From Ceriagrion tenellum (lineage: Eukaryota; Arthropoda; Insecta; Odonata; Coenagrionidae): 64,000 bases of DNA. Below the pieces are notes generated by a model. The model was not told the origin of the DNA, did no database searches, and saw only the letters and a list, made by a program, of their open reading frames with translations. The DNA is taken from contig OY720636.1 in the NCBI GenBank assembly GCA_963169105.1, forward strand, positions 68,622,123 to 68,686,122. Direction: 5' to 3'. The translations under genes and the position numbers were made by a program. Positions 10,909 to 20,975 of the stretch are shown in pieces. Position 1 is the stretch's first letter. Every line of letters starts with the position of its first letter.

Positions 10909-11450
10909 TGCGCTTAAGGTAATTTAAGCGAAATATCATTTTACCAAACAATCGATAAGTTTGTTCTTATTTAAAAATGAATATCTCGCCTTTCCAAACA
11001 TACCAAAAGGTCTGCTCCATACCGAACTATTTTCCGCGATTGTTGACCAAAAAAATTGTCAGCCCTTTTACATGTGCTGTTCACAGATACCTTATTTAAA
11101 TAATAAGGGATTTATAAAAAAATTACAACGTGTTGTTTGTAAGCTTTCACAACTGGTTTTTGAAAATAAATCATGTTGTCACCGCAGTTAGTTTATTCAT
11201 GATCACAAAAAACCTTCCGTTGTGAAGGAGTTTTTAACCTACCATGCTAAAAAAAATAACCAAGTAAAAGAATTTAAACGGATATCTAATTTAATTACTT
11301 AGAATTCAAGTCGAAAAAAGTATATTATTGCACCATTAGTATTACAATATTTATCTCATGCTTCCAACAACTGCTGAAAATAAAACAAATAATTTGAATA
11401 TGGTCTCCATTATGATAAGGGAACTATCTCCCTCAAATTACTTCAAGCAT
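10909..11450 (+). repeat. Dispersed repeat R3, copy 1
   Basis: Aligns in order with 44021-44590 and 56994-57555. Shared landmarks are AGCGAAATATCATTTTACC, CAGCCCTTTTA, ATAAATCATGTTGTCACCGC, AAAACCTTCCGTTNTGAAGG, TTCATGCTTCC and ATATGGTCTCCATTATGA, all with copy-specific changes. All three copies lie in the same orientation. No terminal repeats, pol III boxes or long frames are present, so this is a fragment of an unclassified element about 0.55 kb long. Confidence 0.7.
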
Positions 11451-12274
11451 AAGGAGTTCAACGCATTTTGCTTGTTTGTCCAATTTGTTCCCATACAAGA
11501 AAAGGCTACCGCAAAAGAACTCTGAAAACCACTCTGATTGATCTGTGTTAGGATGTCCATAGCCACTGTTATCGTAATGACAGGAAAACCTGATCCAAAG
11601 AGCAGCTTCTCAAAGTGACTTAACTCGAAAGCGGTTTAGACTAACAATGGCAATTAGGGATAAACTGCTCGTCGAAACTCCTCATTATAAAACGTCTTCA
11701 TTAGCCAAGTATTAACATTCACCTATGGTATGAATCGCATAATGCGAACGAGTGAAAGGATATCCCGTAAAGTGCCTAAAGCGTAAATCTCAGACTGACA
11801 AATGAACGGTTCAATCATGAGTGAGCTCGTTACCAATGAATAGGAAAGCACAATAATCACAATATGAAAAGGAAAGGCAGTCTTTCCATATAAAGCAAAT
11901 TAATACCTCCTAATGGGAAGCGATCATCCACTTTTTTAGAGAACTTGATAGGGACATGCACGAGTTCCGAGGATAATATGCCCACTTATCTCTTAATCTG
12001 TTATTTCCACTGATGATATCATTATTTCAACTGTCATATAATTTGTTTTTACTCGTAGGATGATTACACTAAGAATAAAATAATGTGGATCGTAGAGAAA
12101 ATTGAAATTGTCAAAGGCTCACATGAAAAAAGACATACTAAAGGTTTTCTCCATCGGATTTTACTCACTTCCTGTTAAAACTAACTTAACTGGCAGATAA
12201 CATTAGAACCACTGAGGTTTTCGAACCTCCAAAAACCGCAGCTGGGACCAAAAAGGCACATCGGTGTTTGGACT
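11451..12274. other. No recognisable feature
   Basis: AT-rich single-copy-looking sequence with no feature that I can support. Confidence 0.35.
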
Positions 12275-12331
12275 ATGCCTGTGTTTGTTCATGTCGGAGT
12301 TTTTTCAAAGAATTATAAAAGTACACCAGAG

Positions 12332-12490
12332 TTGAAATTCGCTATGAAAAAATCATGTGACTTGACCGGGATTCGAACCCGAATCTCCCAATTGCCGTTC
12401 AGGTTTGTTAGCCAGTTACACCACCAAGCCATCTTCCTTCAAGGCGAATTTCGAGGGCTAGTCAAATGATTTTTTCATAGCGAATTTCAA
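12332..12490 (-). mobile_element. tRNA-like unit inside 31-bp inverted repeats
   Basis: The arms 12332-12362 and 12460-12490 are reverse complements with one mismatch over 31 bp (core ATTCGCTATGAAAAAATCAT). Between them, on the minus strand, lies a near-complete tRNA cloverleaf. The result is a 159-bp TIR element with a captured tRNA gene. On both sides the flanks share a degenerate direct repeat ending in AATTATAAAAGTA (about 12310-12323 and 12549-12562), so the unit may itself sit inside an older duplicated repeat. Confidence 0.75.
12358..12430 (-). tRNA. tRNA-Ala(GGC)-like cloverleaf, probably a pseudo-tRNA
   Basis: Read on the minus strand, acceptor GGCTTGG pairs with TCAAGTC (two G-U). 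The D arm is GTGT/ACAA around AACTGGCTA with the conserved GG. The anticodon stem CCTGA/TTGGG encloses loop ACGGCAA. The variable loop is AGAT. The T arm is TCGGG/CCCGG around TTCGAAT, giving an intact box B, GGTTCGAATCC. The anticodon would read GGC, but position 33 is C rather than the near-universal U, and the D stem has one mismatch. Its placement inside perfect inverted repeats argues for a mobile tRNA-derived unit rather than a working tRNA gene. Confidence 0.5.
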
Positions 12491-12824
12491 TATATGCACC
12501 CGTGCGAGTGACTTTGTACCACATCATTTGTTACATGCAATGTTTGAAAAAATTATAAAAGTATTCCACAATCACAAATAATGTGATTCGACAAACAGAA
12601 CGAATTTCCTTTCCGGGACAAAAATGTGCCATCCGAGGATTTAGGTATTTCTAGCAATTTCTTGGAAACTATACGTTCGAGGATAACTATAATTTGATAA
12701 AGTGAACTACTTTAAAAATGATTAAAAGTCATAAACTCCCAAATGCTGGCAAAAAATATTAAGAGAGATATAGCCTATTAAAATTTGCAATGGGACGAAA
12801 ACTGTCTCATGCGCGGTACTTGCG

Positions 12825-13265
12825 TTAAGGTGGCTATGACTTCAGGGTCACTTACTCTAGTTTTTTTTGAAAACTTGAATATAACATCTAGAAGGTGAAA
12901 ATAAAATAGACATTTTGGGTTGATTTTACTCTAATTCAGCCTTAAAAGAGGAAATTTCAACATGGGCTCTCATGGAGGTTGCTCAGAATGCAGCGGAAAA
13001 ACTACAATTTTAACGAGAAGGGATATTCCAGATTTAAAAAAAACTGATTTTGAGCATCTATAGTCCTGGGAAAAGGAATGAAAATAAAATAAAGATTCTT
13101 ACCAACCATTCCTTCAAGGTTTTGGCGAATTACTGTCGTAATTGAAGTCGAAATTCGGTAGTTACATTCAAATAGCGCTGAAGCCATCTCCTGCTGCTGG
13201 GCAAATGTGGACATTAAAAATAAATTCATGAAATTATCAGCATATTTTGTACCTTATTTTTGGTA
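12825..13265 (+). repeat. Dispersed repeat RA, copy 1
   Basis: Matches 16089-16560 in the same orientation and 49445-49920 in reverse. Shared blocks are TTGAATATAACATCT, TTTACTCTAATTCAGCCTTA, a GGAAATTTCAACATGG-like string, GAGGTTGCTCAGA, and a well conserved segment reading GTAATTGAAGTCGAAATTCG then GGTAGTTACATTCAAATAGCGC. No frame is kept open across the copies, so this is non-coding repeat DNA of unknown class. Confidence 0.7.
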
Positions 13266-13804
13266 TTCAATAGGTTACCCATTTTATCAGCGAATACAGG
13301 AGTTTTCTAGCCAAGTAAATAAATGTGTGTACTTAAGTGTTTGTCTTTACTCTCATAGTCGAGTCAGCCACTTTAATAATATTAATAGAGCCTAATTGTA
13401 CTTTGGACGCATTGGAATTTTTTTTTAGTCAATCGTTTTTGCAAAAAAAGAGACGAGAATGCAAAATTTGACCGAAAAAATACAATGCACTTGAAAAATT
13501 ATGGCCATTTTATATTGTTTTCTTCAAAGGTCGAAAAAAGGCTTCTACCCGAGTCGTACTCAAAGATCCAACCGAACCCAATTTTCCGTGCCCGCACACT
13601 CTGGTGACTTGAATTTTGGCTTTTATTTATTTTTTCCTCAACTTAATTTTTGTAAAATTTTAAGGAACACATTACATATTTCCCACCGATCTTCTTTTTT
13701 CTTCTCTTTTTCTTCTTTTCTCTTCTTTATCACGCTTGAAACTGTAAAAGTGAATATGGTTTTTGGGTGCCCCAAACCTAGAGTTTGTTGCCCCTAATCC
13801 TATT
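13266..13804. other. No recognisable feature
   Basis: AT- and pyrimidine-rich stretch, including a TTC-rich patch at 13692-13722. A 98-codon plus frame at 13501-13797 has no recognisable similarity. Confidence 0.3.
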
Positions 13805-13809
13805 TAGGT

Positions 13810-14330
13810 ACCTCAACTCACACTGAGGAGACACAATTAGAGGCTTTTGAGATGTTGTGTTGCAGTAGTATGTCAAAGATAAGCTGGGCAGAGCGAGTGA
13901 CAATATAAAAGGTTGTGAGAAAAGTGAAGGAAGAACGGAGCCTGCGGAGAACAGCAAAAATAAATCGGGACGGATGGATCGGTCATCAATTGGGGAAAGA
14001 GGGATTGGTGAAGGTGGTTTTAGAAGGGGTGACAGAGGGAAAAATGTATAGAGGAAGACCTAGACTGGAGTACTGGACTTCGTAGTCAACATTCACAAAA
14101 AATGCAAGAAACGAGAAAATATGACCTTCTTCAGACATTTCCTAAAGTCCACATGGCAAGAGGAAAAGTTAATTGGATTTAGTGTAAACTCAATAAACTA
14201 TTGTGTAGAACTACCAATGTATATGATGGAGGACATGGCATGTGGACGGTTTTCAAAAACGAAGAGGAAGGCAGAAGATAGAGAGACGTGGAGGGCTGTC
14301 ACAAAACAATGCGAACGGATTGACAACTAA
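13810..14330 (+). pseudogene. RTE-like LINE reverse-transcriptase C-terminus, broken
   Basis: From 13810 the frame reads LEAFEMLCC, KISWAERVT, then KVKEERSLRRTAK, DGWIGHQLGKEGLVKVVLEG, TEGKMYRGRPRLEYW, and stops at 14083-14085. This is the classic carboxyl end of insect endonuclease/reverse-transcriptase LINEs (L-E-A-F-E-M-W, W-I-G-H, E-G-K-R-x-R-G-R-P-R). A further terminal block, KRKAEDRETWRAVTKQ, follows in another frame and ends at 14328-14330, after about 135 bases of unrelated or scrambled sequence. An in-frame stop also interrupts after ERVTI. It is 5'-truncated, frameshifted and non-functional. A sister fragment lies at 58688-59038 on the same strand. Confidence 0.85.
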
Positions 14331-14399
14331 AGAGGAAGAAGACACTAGTAATTTAATCGTATGTTCTAGATTTACACATCACACCTCAGACAAGTACAA

Positions 14400-14462
14400 A
14401 ATCCAAGCCCTAGATGGGATTTGAGCCGATAACTTTCACGTTGCTAGGCCGATCCCTCTATA
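14400..14462 (-). repeat. SINE head, copy S8 (degenerate)
   Basis: On the minus strand a box-B-like GGCTCAAATCCCATC follows an AGAGGGATCGGCCTAGC stretch at tRNA-like spacing. No conserved body is visible, so this is a partial, old copy. Confidence 0.35.
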
Positions 14463-14674
14463 TAACCAAGCACAATATACCGAATAAAATGTATCGACAG
14501 AAACGTATTCTGAAGGATAATAAAAACCGGAACAGTTCCCATCCGAAAGCAAATCCGGGCGAATAAAACCCCCACGGACGATAGGCATTCCGCAAACGCA
14601 TTCCAAGGGAAACTTTTCGTGAGCGATTGTGAGAGGGCGATTATTTCAAAGCGATATTTCGAGAGCATTTGAAA

Positions 14675-15005
14675 CGGTGAGAGAGAGAGAGGGAGAAAGA
14701 AAGAGAAAAATGGAGATGTACATGCCAGGAGGAGGTATGGGGTGGGGAAGCATCACATCAGGTGGTGGAGGATGAGACGGGCGAGGAGTGAAGCGAAAAA
14801 AAATGAAACAAAGAAGGGGTTGGGCTGGAGAGACCAAGCAAGAGAGGAGGGCTGGAAAGGGGAGGCTGGACCAGAACGAGATCTTTTTCGGGGGATGAGT
14901 GAATGGTAGGTCCGTTGAAGGGTTGGATGGGAATTCAAAGGAACAAGAAGAGCATGGAGACAAGAGGAGTGGAGAATAAAGAAAGAGGCGGGAAGAGCAT
15001 TGGTT
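14675..15005 (+). repeat. Purine-rich island
   Basis: GA/GGA-rich plus strand starting with a (GA) run at 14680-14692. Open frames here are compositional. No internal structure beyond the bias. Confidence 0.6.
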
Positions 15006-15074
15006 TGAGAGCGATCTCAGAAAGGGTAATCAGTTACTTCATAAAAGTAAATTACAGTAACGGGTTAGTGTATG

Positions 15075-15280
15075 ACATAAAATTTTCTTTGTACTTACCA
15101 TACTGTTTTATTACTGCCGACAATGGTTTCGACAAAATTATGTCACTATGAAGCTATTATTTCTTTATAAATAGAAAAGATGGATAAATTATAATGGCAC
15201 AATTTTGTCAAAATTATAGTTGATAATATTAAAACAGTAGTGAAAGTACAAAGTAACATTTTATTTCAGAGTAAAGCGTG
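15075..15280. repeat. Foldback repeat iii
   Basis: The arms at about 15075-15140 and 15201-15275 are imperfect reverse complements: ATTTTCTTTGTACTTACCA, then ACTGTTTTA, against TAAAACAGTAGTGAAAGTAC, then AAAGTAACATTTTA. The left arm on the minus strand reads TGACATAATTTTGTCGAAACC, a relic of the CTGATGA...GAAAC motif in which CTGA is lost. The right arm has lost GAAAC as well. A related but wider foldback is at 50685-51150. Confidence 0.6.
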
Positions 15281-15811
15281 GCTTTTCCGCAAAGCCTGAC
15301 GCTTTAACTTACAGGTGATAACTATACGATTTTTTGGGCATGTTGGAATAAAGGGCATTGAAAGAACACTAAATCACAACGTGAATTGAAATAACCCGAG
15401 CCTGAATCGATGATATTATCCGAAGAATATTTGCAATATATATGACAAAAATAGCCAGTGATTAGTAGAAGAACGAATGATGTAGTATTTTTACACTCTA
15501 CAGTAAAATTTCACTCGCATAGCTCAATGCTGGTTTGTAAATTATTTGGGTAAGCGACCGAAGGCAGAGACCATTTGTACCATGAAGGACAAGCAGGCAG
15601 ATTGGTAGGGGTGAGATAATTTCGTGAACGGAAGATGGATAGATATAATTGTGGAGAGAGAAAAGTTGATGTCTCCACACTATGTATTCTTCAATATGTT
15701 GTTCCCTGTAAGCTTAAGAAACTATTGTGTGGAACTATCATAGTTCCATTTTCACAGTGCCTAAAATTTTACTCAGTAGAACCTGAACTCCTAGAATGTT
15801 TGGTGGAGAGA
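15281..15811. other. No recognisable feature
   Basis: No feature supported. Short frames only. Confidence 0.3.
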
Positions 15812-16028
15812 AACTCGGTGCCACCATTAGCCTACTCGTGATAAAAGGCAAAATGAGAACCAGCTTTTCAAGTTCCATCCCGGGATTACCACACTTCAAA
15901 ATATTCTCCACAAAGCAGCCCAGCAGGAATAAGCATTCCACAGAAAAACTTTCCCGCCGCGAGGATTTAAACTCTATGGATAAGAGGCCAATACTCAAGA
16001 CACGGAACAAACTCGGTCTCCGCGAGAA
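15812..16028 (-). repeat. tRNA-derived SINE, copy S2
   Basis: On the minus strand a degenerate box A (CTTGAGTATTGGCCTC) is followed by box-B-like GAGTTTAAATCCTCG. The body shares TGTGGAGAATATTTTGAAG and the tail CCTTTTATCACGAGTAGG, then CTAATGG, with copy S6 at 51152-51372. It is full-length but old. Confidence 0.6.
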
Positions 16029-16088
16029 CATACAGAATTAATATTCCAAAGAAAACAAAAACACAACGAAAATGCGTATAAAATAGAA

Positions 16089-16560
16089 TTAAGGTTGCTC
16101 TGGCCTCAGGGCTACTCAATCCAGAAATTCTGAAAACATGAATATAACATCTTAAAAGTACGTTTTATAAACTGCAGTGAATAAATATAGGGTATTCTGG
16201 CTAGTTTTATTCTAATTCGGCCTTGAAAGTGGAGATTTAACATGGACTCTTATTGAGATTGCTCAGATTACACGAGAAAAATGATATTTTGAACGAGAAA
16301 TAATATTCAAGTTTTTAGTTAAAACAGCTATCAAGTAGCGAGAACTCCAGGAAAATTGAATTAAAGTAAATTATAGGTGCCTATATTACCTACTGTTTTA
16401 TGATGTTATTATCAAATTACCGGCGTAATTGAAGTCAAAATGCGGTAGTTTCATACAAATGGCGCAACAATTAACTCCTATGGGTGGACTTGTGGGGTCA
16501 TTAAAAATATACACATGGAAATTACAGATTATTTTTCCCCTTAATTTTGATTTTTATAAG
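16089..16560 (+). repeat. Dispersed repeat RA, copy 2
   Basis: Direct copy of 12825-13265, about 3.3 kb downstream. Shared strings include CATGAATATAACATCTT, GTTTTATTCTAATTCGGCCT, GAGATTGCTCAGAT and GCGTAATTGAAGTCAAAATG followed by CGGTAGTTTCATACAAATGG. It is closer to copy 3 than to copy 1 in the segment after GGTAGTTTCATAC. Confidence 0.7.
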
Positions 16561-16840
16561 GTGACCAATGTGATCAGTGAAAGCAGGGTTTTTTAAACAA
16601 AAATTTAGACTCTGCAGTTAAAAATTTGTTTGGACTCATATCGTCACTCGACGGCCACCTTAAGTGCCACTAATATCCCAAACGTAAGCAACATATCGTA
16701 CTACGAGTTAAGAAAATATTATTAAAGCCTGAATATACTACTTGGATGGAAGTAACAGATGGGGATCGGAAGTATCTCTGCACGGTTACATGCTTTAAAC
16801 CGGTCTATATTCAGTATTCAGTTGACAGTATGGATATTAA

Positions 16841-17319
16841 GGGGGCTGTATACCTTGGCTTAAAACGCCCTTTTTGTTCTGACTTCTGCCGCAGCTTACG
16901 AGATATATTCGCCTTCCTCTCTATTCTCCATGCAGGATATCAGCGTCACCGATGGTGCAGGGGAAAATGGACGTCGCAAATCTTCAGAAGAATTTTTATA
17001 GTGACGCTGTAATAGATACACAACTTTCAATATTCAAATGATCATCCTTAGAGATGAAAAATTCACATTTATAATAAGTGCAAATATTTTAAGAAATATA
17101 CGTTGTACGCATCACGGCGATCGACGAATTTACGTTTCATCCGCGGTCAATATAGTTAGGTAGAAAGCAAAAAGTGAAAAGTTACGACACTTATTTTAAA
17201 TACTAATAGGTACATATTTCAGAGGCTAACAGATTTACTTCAAGTTGCAAAGCAGAAACGTAAAATAAAAGCGCGTTAACGTCTAGCGAAGCGTTTTTGC
17301 ATGTGGTATACAGCCCCCT
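16841..17319 (+). mobile_element. TTAA-flanked DNA transposon remnant, element A
   Basis: It begins GGGGGCTGTATACC directly after TTAA (16837-16840) and ends GGTATACAGCCCCC at 17318, followed by TAAT, a possible decayed TTAA. The two ends share only the outer 14 bp, so left (L) and right (R) ends are distinguishable by their subterminal sequence. Element B carries the same L and R ends in reverse order. The interior has no transposase frame. A TTAA target with GGG-type termini fits piggyBac or Kolobok-like superfamilies, but the class is inferred only from the ends. Confidence 0.7.
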
Positions 17320-17410
17320 AATAAGGCCGCTTTATACGGGATACAATATTGCACAATCTCGACTTATGATATCACCAGAGCAGACGTTGGCCTGTGATGA
17401 CATGCCGATC

Positions 17411-17526
17411 GTGTGATCTGGCGCTTTCACTATATTCTGTTGAATATACAAGTCTCCCCAAATGACTGAGTTCTATCCTCATTATACTCGACGTTTTGAG
17501 AATTTACCGTTTCTAACACACACGTA
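17411..17526 (+). repeat. Short dispersed repeat, copy 1
   Basis: Direct match to 59372-59488: GTGTGATCTGGCGCTTTC, CTATATTCTGTTGAATAT, GAGTTCTATCCTCA and ATACTCGACG, with scattered changes. Class unknown. Confidence 0.6.
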
Positions 17527-17775
17527 GTCCGTATTGTGCTCAAAAAAGTTGTGGAAGATAACTGCGGACTGGAGGAAGACTTCGAATTCGGTCGTGTGGA
17601 GAAGTAGTAATGTTCTCCTCATGATACGGACAATTTTCATATTGTCCTTTATTTTTCCGGCTCGACTCAAAGAGATTAGCCATCCCAGAGAAAAAAATCT
17701 CTGCTGCAGGTGTACTGCCGATAAGCTTACACTGTACCAAACTCAGCAGTTAGTGCAGTTTCAGTCCTCATAACT

Positions 17776-18133
17776 GTTCTGGATAGTATTGTGAATGAAT
17801 AGTGATTGTTGAAGGATGATTTTCACTGGAAGTGTACAGTAGAGACTAAACTGCGGAGAGGGCTGTACTGAAGATGTATTGCATTATAGTGCAGTCACTG
17901 TACTGAAACTGTGCAGTATTACAGTGCTGGAAGTGTGCTGTTACAAGAACTGTACAGAAAAATGCTGTGGTATGCGGCCAACTGTACTGTTTTTTCAATT
18001 TAAGTACAGTCTTTAGCGCACTTCCGGTCCAGTTGCTGCACAGTTGGATAACAGATTCACCTCAGTTACGGAACATTTTTTTTCTCTGAGTACCGAAAGA
18101 AAACGACCGCCGGCTATTCCGTTAAATAAAATG
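17776..18133 (-). repeat. AGTACAG-rich dispersed repeat, copy B
   Basis: Reverse-complement copy of 9572-9940 with few substitutions over about 360 bases, so it is younger than most repeats here. It lies between elements A and B of the TTAA family. Both copies end at the same points (CTGTTCTGGATAGTATTGTG on one side, GGCTATTCCGTTAAATAAAA on the other), which marks a real element boundary. Confidence 0.75.
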
Positions 18134-18650
18134 CATCACAGCGGGTCTATCGCTATATATCGTCGATTGTAGCCACAAGTCGCATGAATCCAACAGAGGT
18201 GGCGTGATGCACTTTAGGTAAAGTCATTTCCACTAAGTTGAGATTCCCAGAAAGCAGTGATCGCCGCATGAGATGCCATATGAGAGGCAGGACGGAATTT
18301 ACTACGTCGAGTGCATATGTACCTTTCTTTAAAGTGAAATATTTTAGGTGCATAAAACTTTTGTATCTTTTTTTTAATTAACCGTTAAATATATTGGAAA
18401 CGACAACGCATGTAATCATTCGTAAAAACGCGTCTTTCATAGTTAGACGCCAGCGGAGTTCGTACACGTTCAACAGATATAGTTACTTTAGTTGTACTCC
18501 CCGATCACGACAGCGATATTCTTGACGTTGCTCCTACTTGTCTTTTTCTTCTTAACATGGGTTAAATGAGATTCAAATTGTGCATTTTAGAAACAAATTG
18601 CCAGATCAACGTAACCGTTAATATACCTATTCCTCAGTGATTCGACATTT
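18134..18650. other. No recognisable feature
   Basis: Spacer between copy B of the AGTACAG repeat and element B. Nothing assigned. Confidence 0.3.
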
Positions 18651-18652
18651 AA

Positions 18653-19435
18653 GGGAACTGTATACCACCGCTGAAAACCCTTCGGGAGACCTATACGCGC
18701 ATTTTTTTACGATTGATCTTATCACCTTTAAGTAAAGCTTATTGTGCACTAATATGAAATAAGAATTAATATATACAATGAATGTAATTACTTTCCGCAT
18801 TTTGCTATCTACATAATTATTTTGTCCGTGGAACAAACGTGAATTGGTTGTAAGTCAGGTGATAGCCATGATGCGTGCGACGTATATTTCTTAAAATATT
18901 TGCACTTATTTTATACGAGAATCCTTCATTCCCATGTAGGATCTTCAAAACGCTGAAATTTTTGTATCATAACGTCATTATGAACATTCTACTGAACTGG
19001 TGTGACGTATATTATACATAACCATTGGTGGTGCTCTTGTCCGGGATAGGGAAAAGTCCGTTCGATAACGATCGTATTCTTCCTTCGATATACGTCTTCG
19101 CAACCATTTACACCACACATTCACCATTAATGTTCTCACTGAGCATTTACTGACATGGCGCACCCGAGGAAATTAACGAAAATACAGCCAAAGCCGTCAT
19201 TTAGAATACGAATGCACGGCCAACATTGCAAAATATTAAAAAACTATGGTATACTTGTTAGAATACACTAAAACAAGCACATTATTGGCGGACATTTTTA
19301 CGTTGCAAATTCCTATATCGAAGGAAGAACACAATAAATATTGAAGGACCTTGGGATGGGAAATGAGAAGACCTTTCCTAGGCTGTGGCAGAGCCAGAAC
19401 TAAAGGAGCGTTTTAGGCAGAGGTACACAGCCCCC
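18653..19435 (-). mobile_element. TTAA-flanked DNA transposon remnant, element B
   Basis: Flanked by exact TTAA on both sides (18649-18652 and 19436-19439). It begins GGGAACTGTATACC and ends GGTACACAGCCCCC (read through 19435). Its right end matches the left end of element A over about 55 bases (subterminal GGCAGAG, AGAACTAAAGGAGCGTTTTA). Its left end matches the right end of A. Internally, CGTATATTTCTTAAAATATT followed by TGCACTTATT matches A in reverse complement. A and B are therefore opposite-strand copies of one family. No transposase frame is evident. Confidence 0.75.
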
Positions 19436-19559
19436 TTAACGTACAGCAAACGTGAAGATAAATATGTTTAGGCCTATTTACGATAAATATGAATAATGGA
19501 CACTGAATATGGCAGAAGTGGCTTCACCTTTATTTGTGTCTGAGTGTATGCAATGCCAC

Positions 19560-19920
19560 CTCTGGGTACTTCAATGATTTTATGGTATTACAAGTTCACC
19601 TCGGCAGCGCGCTCTTGACAAATGAACGTCGAATTCCGGTTCCCCGAAACGTTCCGCTTGCATAAAGCATCTCGATTCGGTCCGGGCCTTCTTGCGCCAG
19701 ACACAAAAATCGCCCCGTGCGTCTTTCTTAACGTACAACCAAATGGCTCTTGATTGCCGGAGCAATGACTGTTCATTTTCAAGGATAAAATATCGGGGCA
19801 GCTTCGCGGGGGGCTCGACGGTTCAAACTCGCGCGTGCTCACGAAAGCGTAACGGAATGAAAATGGAGCTGTATCATGTTCCACGTCCGGCCGAGTCAAA
19901 GAGGCGTATATAGATCAAAA
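19560..19920. other. CpG-bearing, non-repetitive segment
   Basis: Richer in CG dinucleotides than its flanks, with no match to any repeat in the window. Overlapping frames on both strands (103 codons minus, 73 plus) are unrecognised. It could be a conserved non-coding element or the edge of an exon; nothing decides between these. Confidence 0.25.
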
Positions 19921-20755
19921 TTTGATCTCTTGCGGCTCATAAACTCGGTATTAATTCGGCTGACAATGAGTAGGTACTCAGTCCAACGGAAATTCTATGA
20001 GAGGGGTTTGAAATATGCTACATCCGAGCAGTCAGGCGAAGAATGAATTGGCGAATTTCTTTCCCCATCATTATTTCTCAATAACACGATCTTTTTTCTC
20101 ATGAAATTAGTTATTACCATCAATGTATTCTCAAATAAGGGTGTTAACTTTGACAAAATGATGCCCGTAAATAGTGGGGTTGTAGAGAGTGCTGTCAAAC
20201 TAAATAAGAACGTAGAATTTTAGCTCGTTAAAGTGATAGTAACGGACTTATAACTAATAGCAAAATAATATCTAACAAACAATGCAAATCACTTTTGCAG
20301 AAAATGTATTTACCCGCGCTTCTCGCTTGAAACTCTGAAAAATCGAAATGGCAACTCTCAACAAAAATGACACAAATGTTGAAAGAAACTATGTAAAATC
20401 TATTTTAAAAACCTAGTAAAAAATTGAAACGTTCGTAAGACCGATCTGGTAATGAGATTACTGATAGGAATTTGAGCACCTCAAGTCGACTTTAGTGACT
20501 CACACTGCGACGATATCACTTAAACAAACCGATTACTCCTGTTGACATTCAATGAAAAGCTTGAATTCACCAATTTGCGGCTACTATGGTATTGAATAGT
20601 ACATGGATAAAAACTGACCAACTTATAGAATCTTCGTAATGAAAAAGTTAACTTAGTCGGATTCCACACTTTCTTTTTTTTACAAATCCAGTTTTTGGCG
20701 TATTATGCCATTTTTAAAGAAAATTTAAGGGGGTGGGCTGTGGAACGTTTGAACG
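19921..20755. other. No recognisable feature
   Basis: AT-rich; no feature supported. Confidence 0.3.
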
Positions 20756-20842
20756 AACAGATTATGAGGGATAAACGATTTCAGGTTTTCCTGGTGAATA
20801 GACTGAAGAAAGGCTTTTCAGGATTCCATCCGGGTATGAAGG

Positions 20843-20890
20843 CCCATGACCAACGTTTTGGCCGCTTACAATGCAGCCGTCCTCAGGGTA
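20843..20890 (-). ncRNA. Hammerhead-like core, left arm of foldback iv
   Basis: On the minus strand: ACC, CTGAGGA (20886-20880), one unpaired C, stem II GGCTGC/GCGGCC around ATTGTAA (6 bp, one G-U), then AAAACGTT and GGTC. ACC/GGT forms stem I and ACGT is a palindromic stem III; cleavage would follow UU. Only the G of GAAA is mutated (to A). Overall it is the most complete three-stem layout in the window, although that G is catalytically important. Confidence 0.5.
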
Positions 20891-20930
20891 ATTAGATAAT
20901 ATGATTGCTGCAGCTGTCCTCTTAACACCA

Positions 20931-20975
20931 TTAAGAGGATGACTGCAGTATAAGCGGCCGAAACGTTGATAATGG
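20931..20975 (+). ncRNA. Hammerhead-like core, right arm of foldback iv
   Basis: Plus strand: AAGAGGA (for CTGAGGA) at 20933-20939, then GACTGC...GCGGCC, then GAAACGTTG at 20960-20968. This arm keeps GAAAC but has lost the CT of the first block, complementary to the damage in the left arm. Confidence 0.4.

Noticed and set aside
12358..12430. Functional tRNA-Ala gene
   Set aside because: C at position 33, a mismatch in the D stem and the inverted-repeat frame make a mobile pseudo-tRNA more likely.
16841..19435. piggyBac or Kolobok transposase inside the TTAA elements
   Set aside because: No frame above about 65 codons inside either element and no DDE-type motif; superfamily inferred from ends only.
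19640..19670. CCGAAACGTTCCGC near 19650 as a ribozyme core
   Set aside because: No CTGANGA block or stem II upstream.
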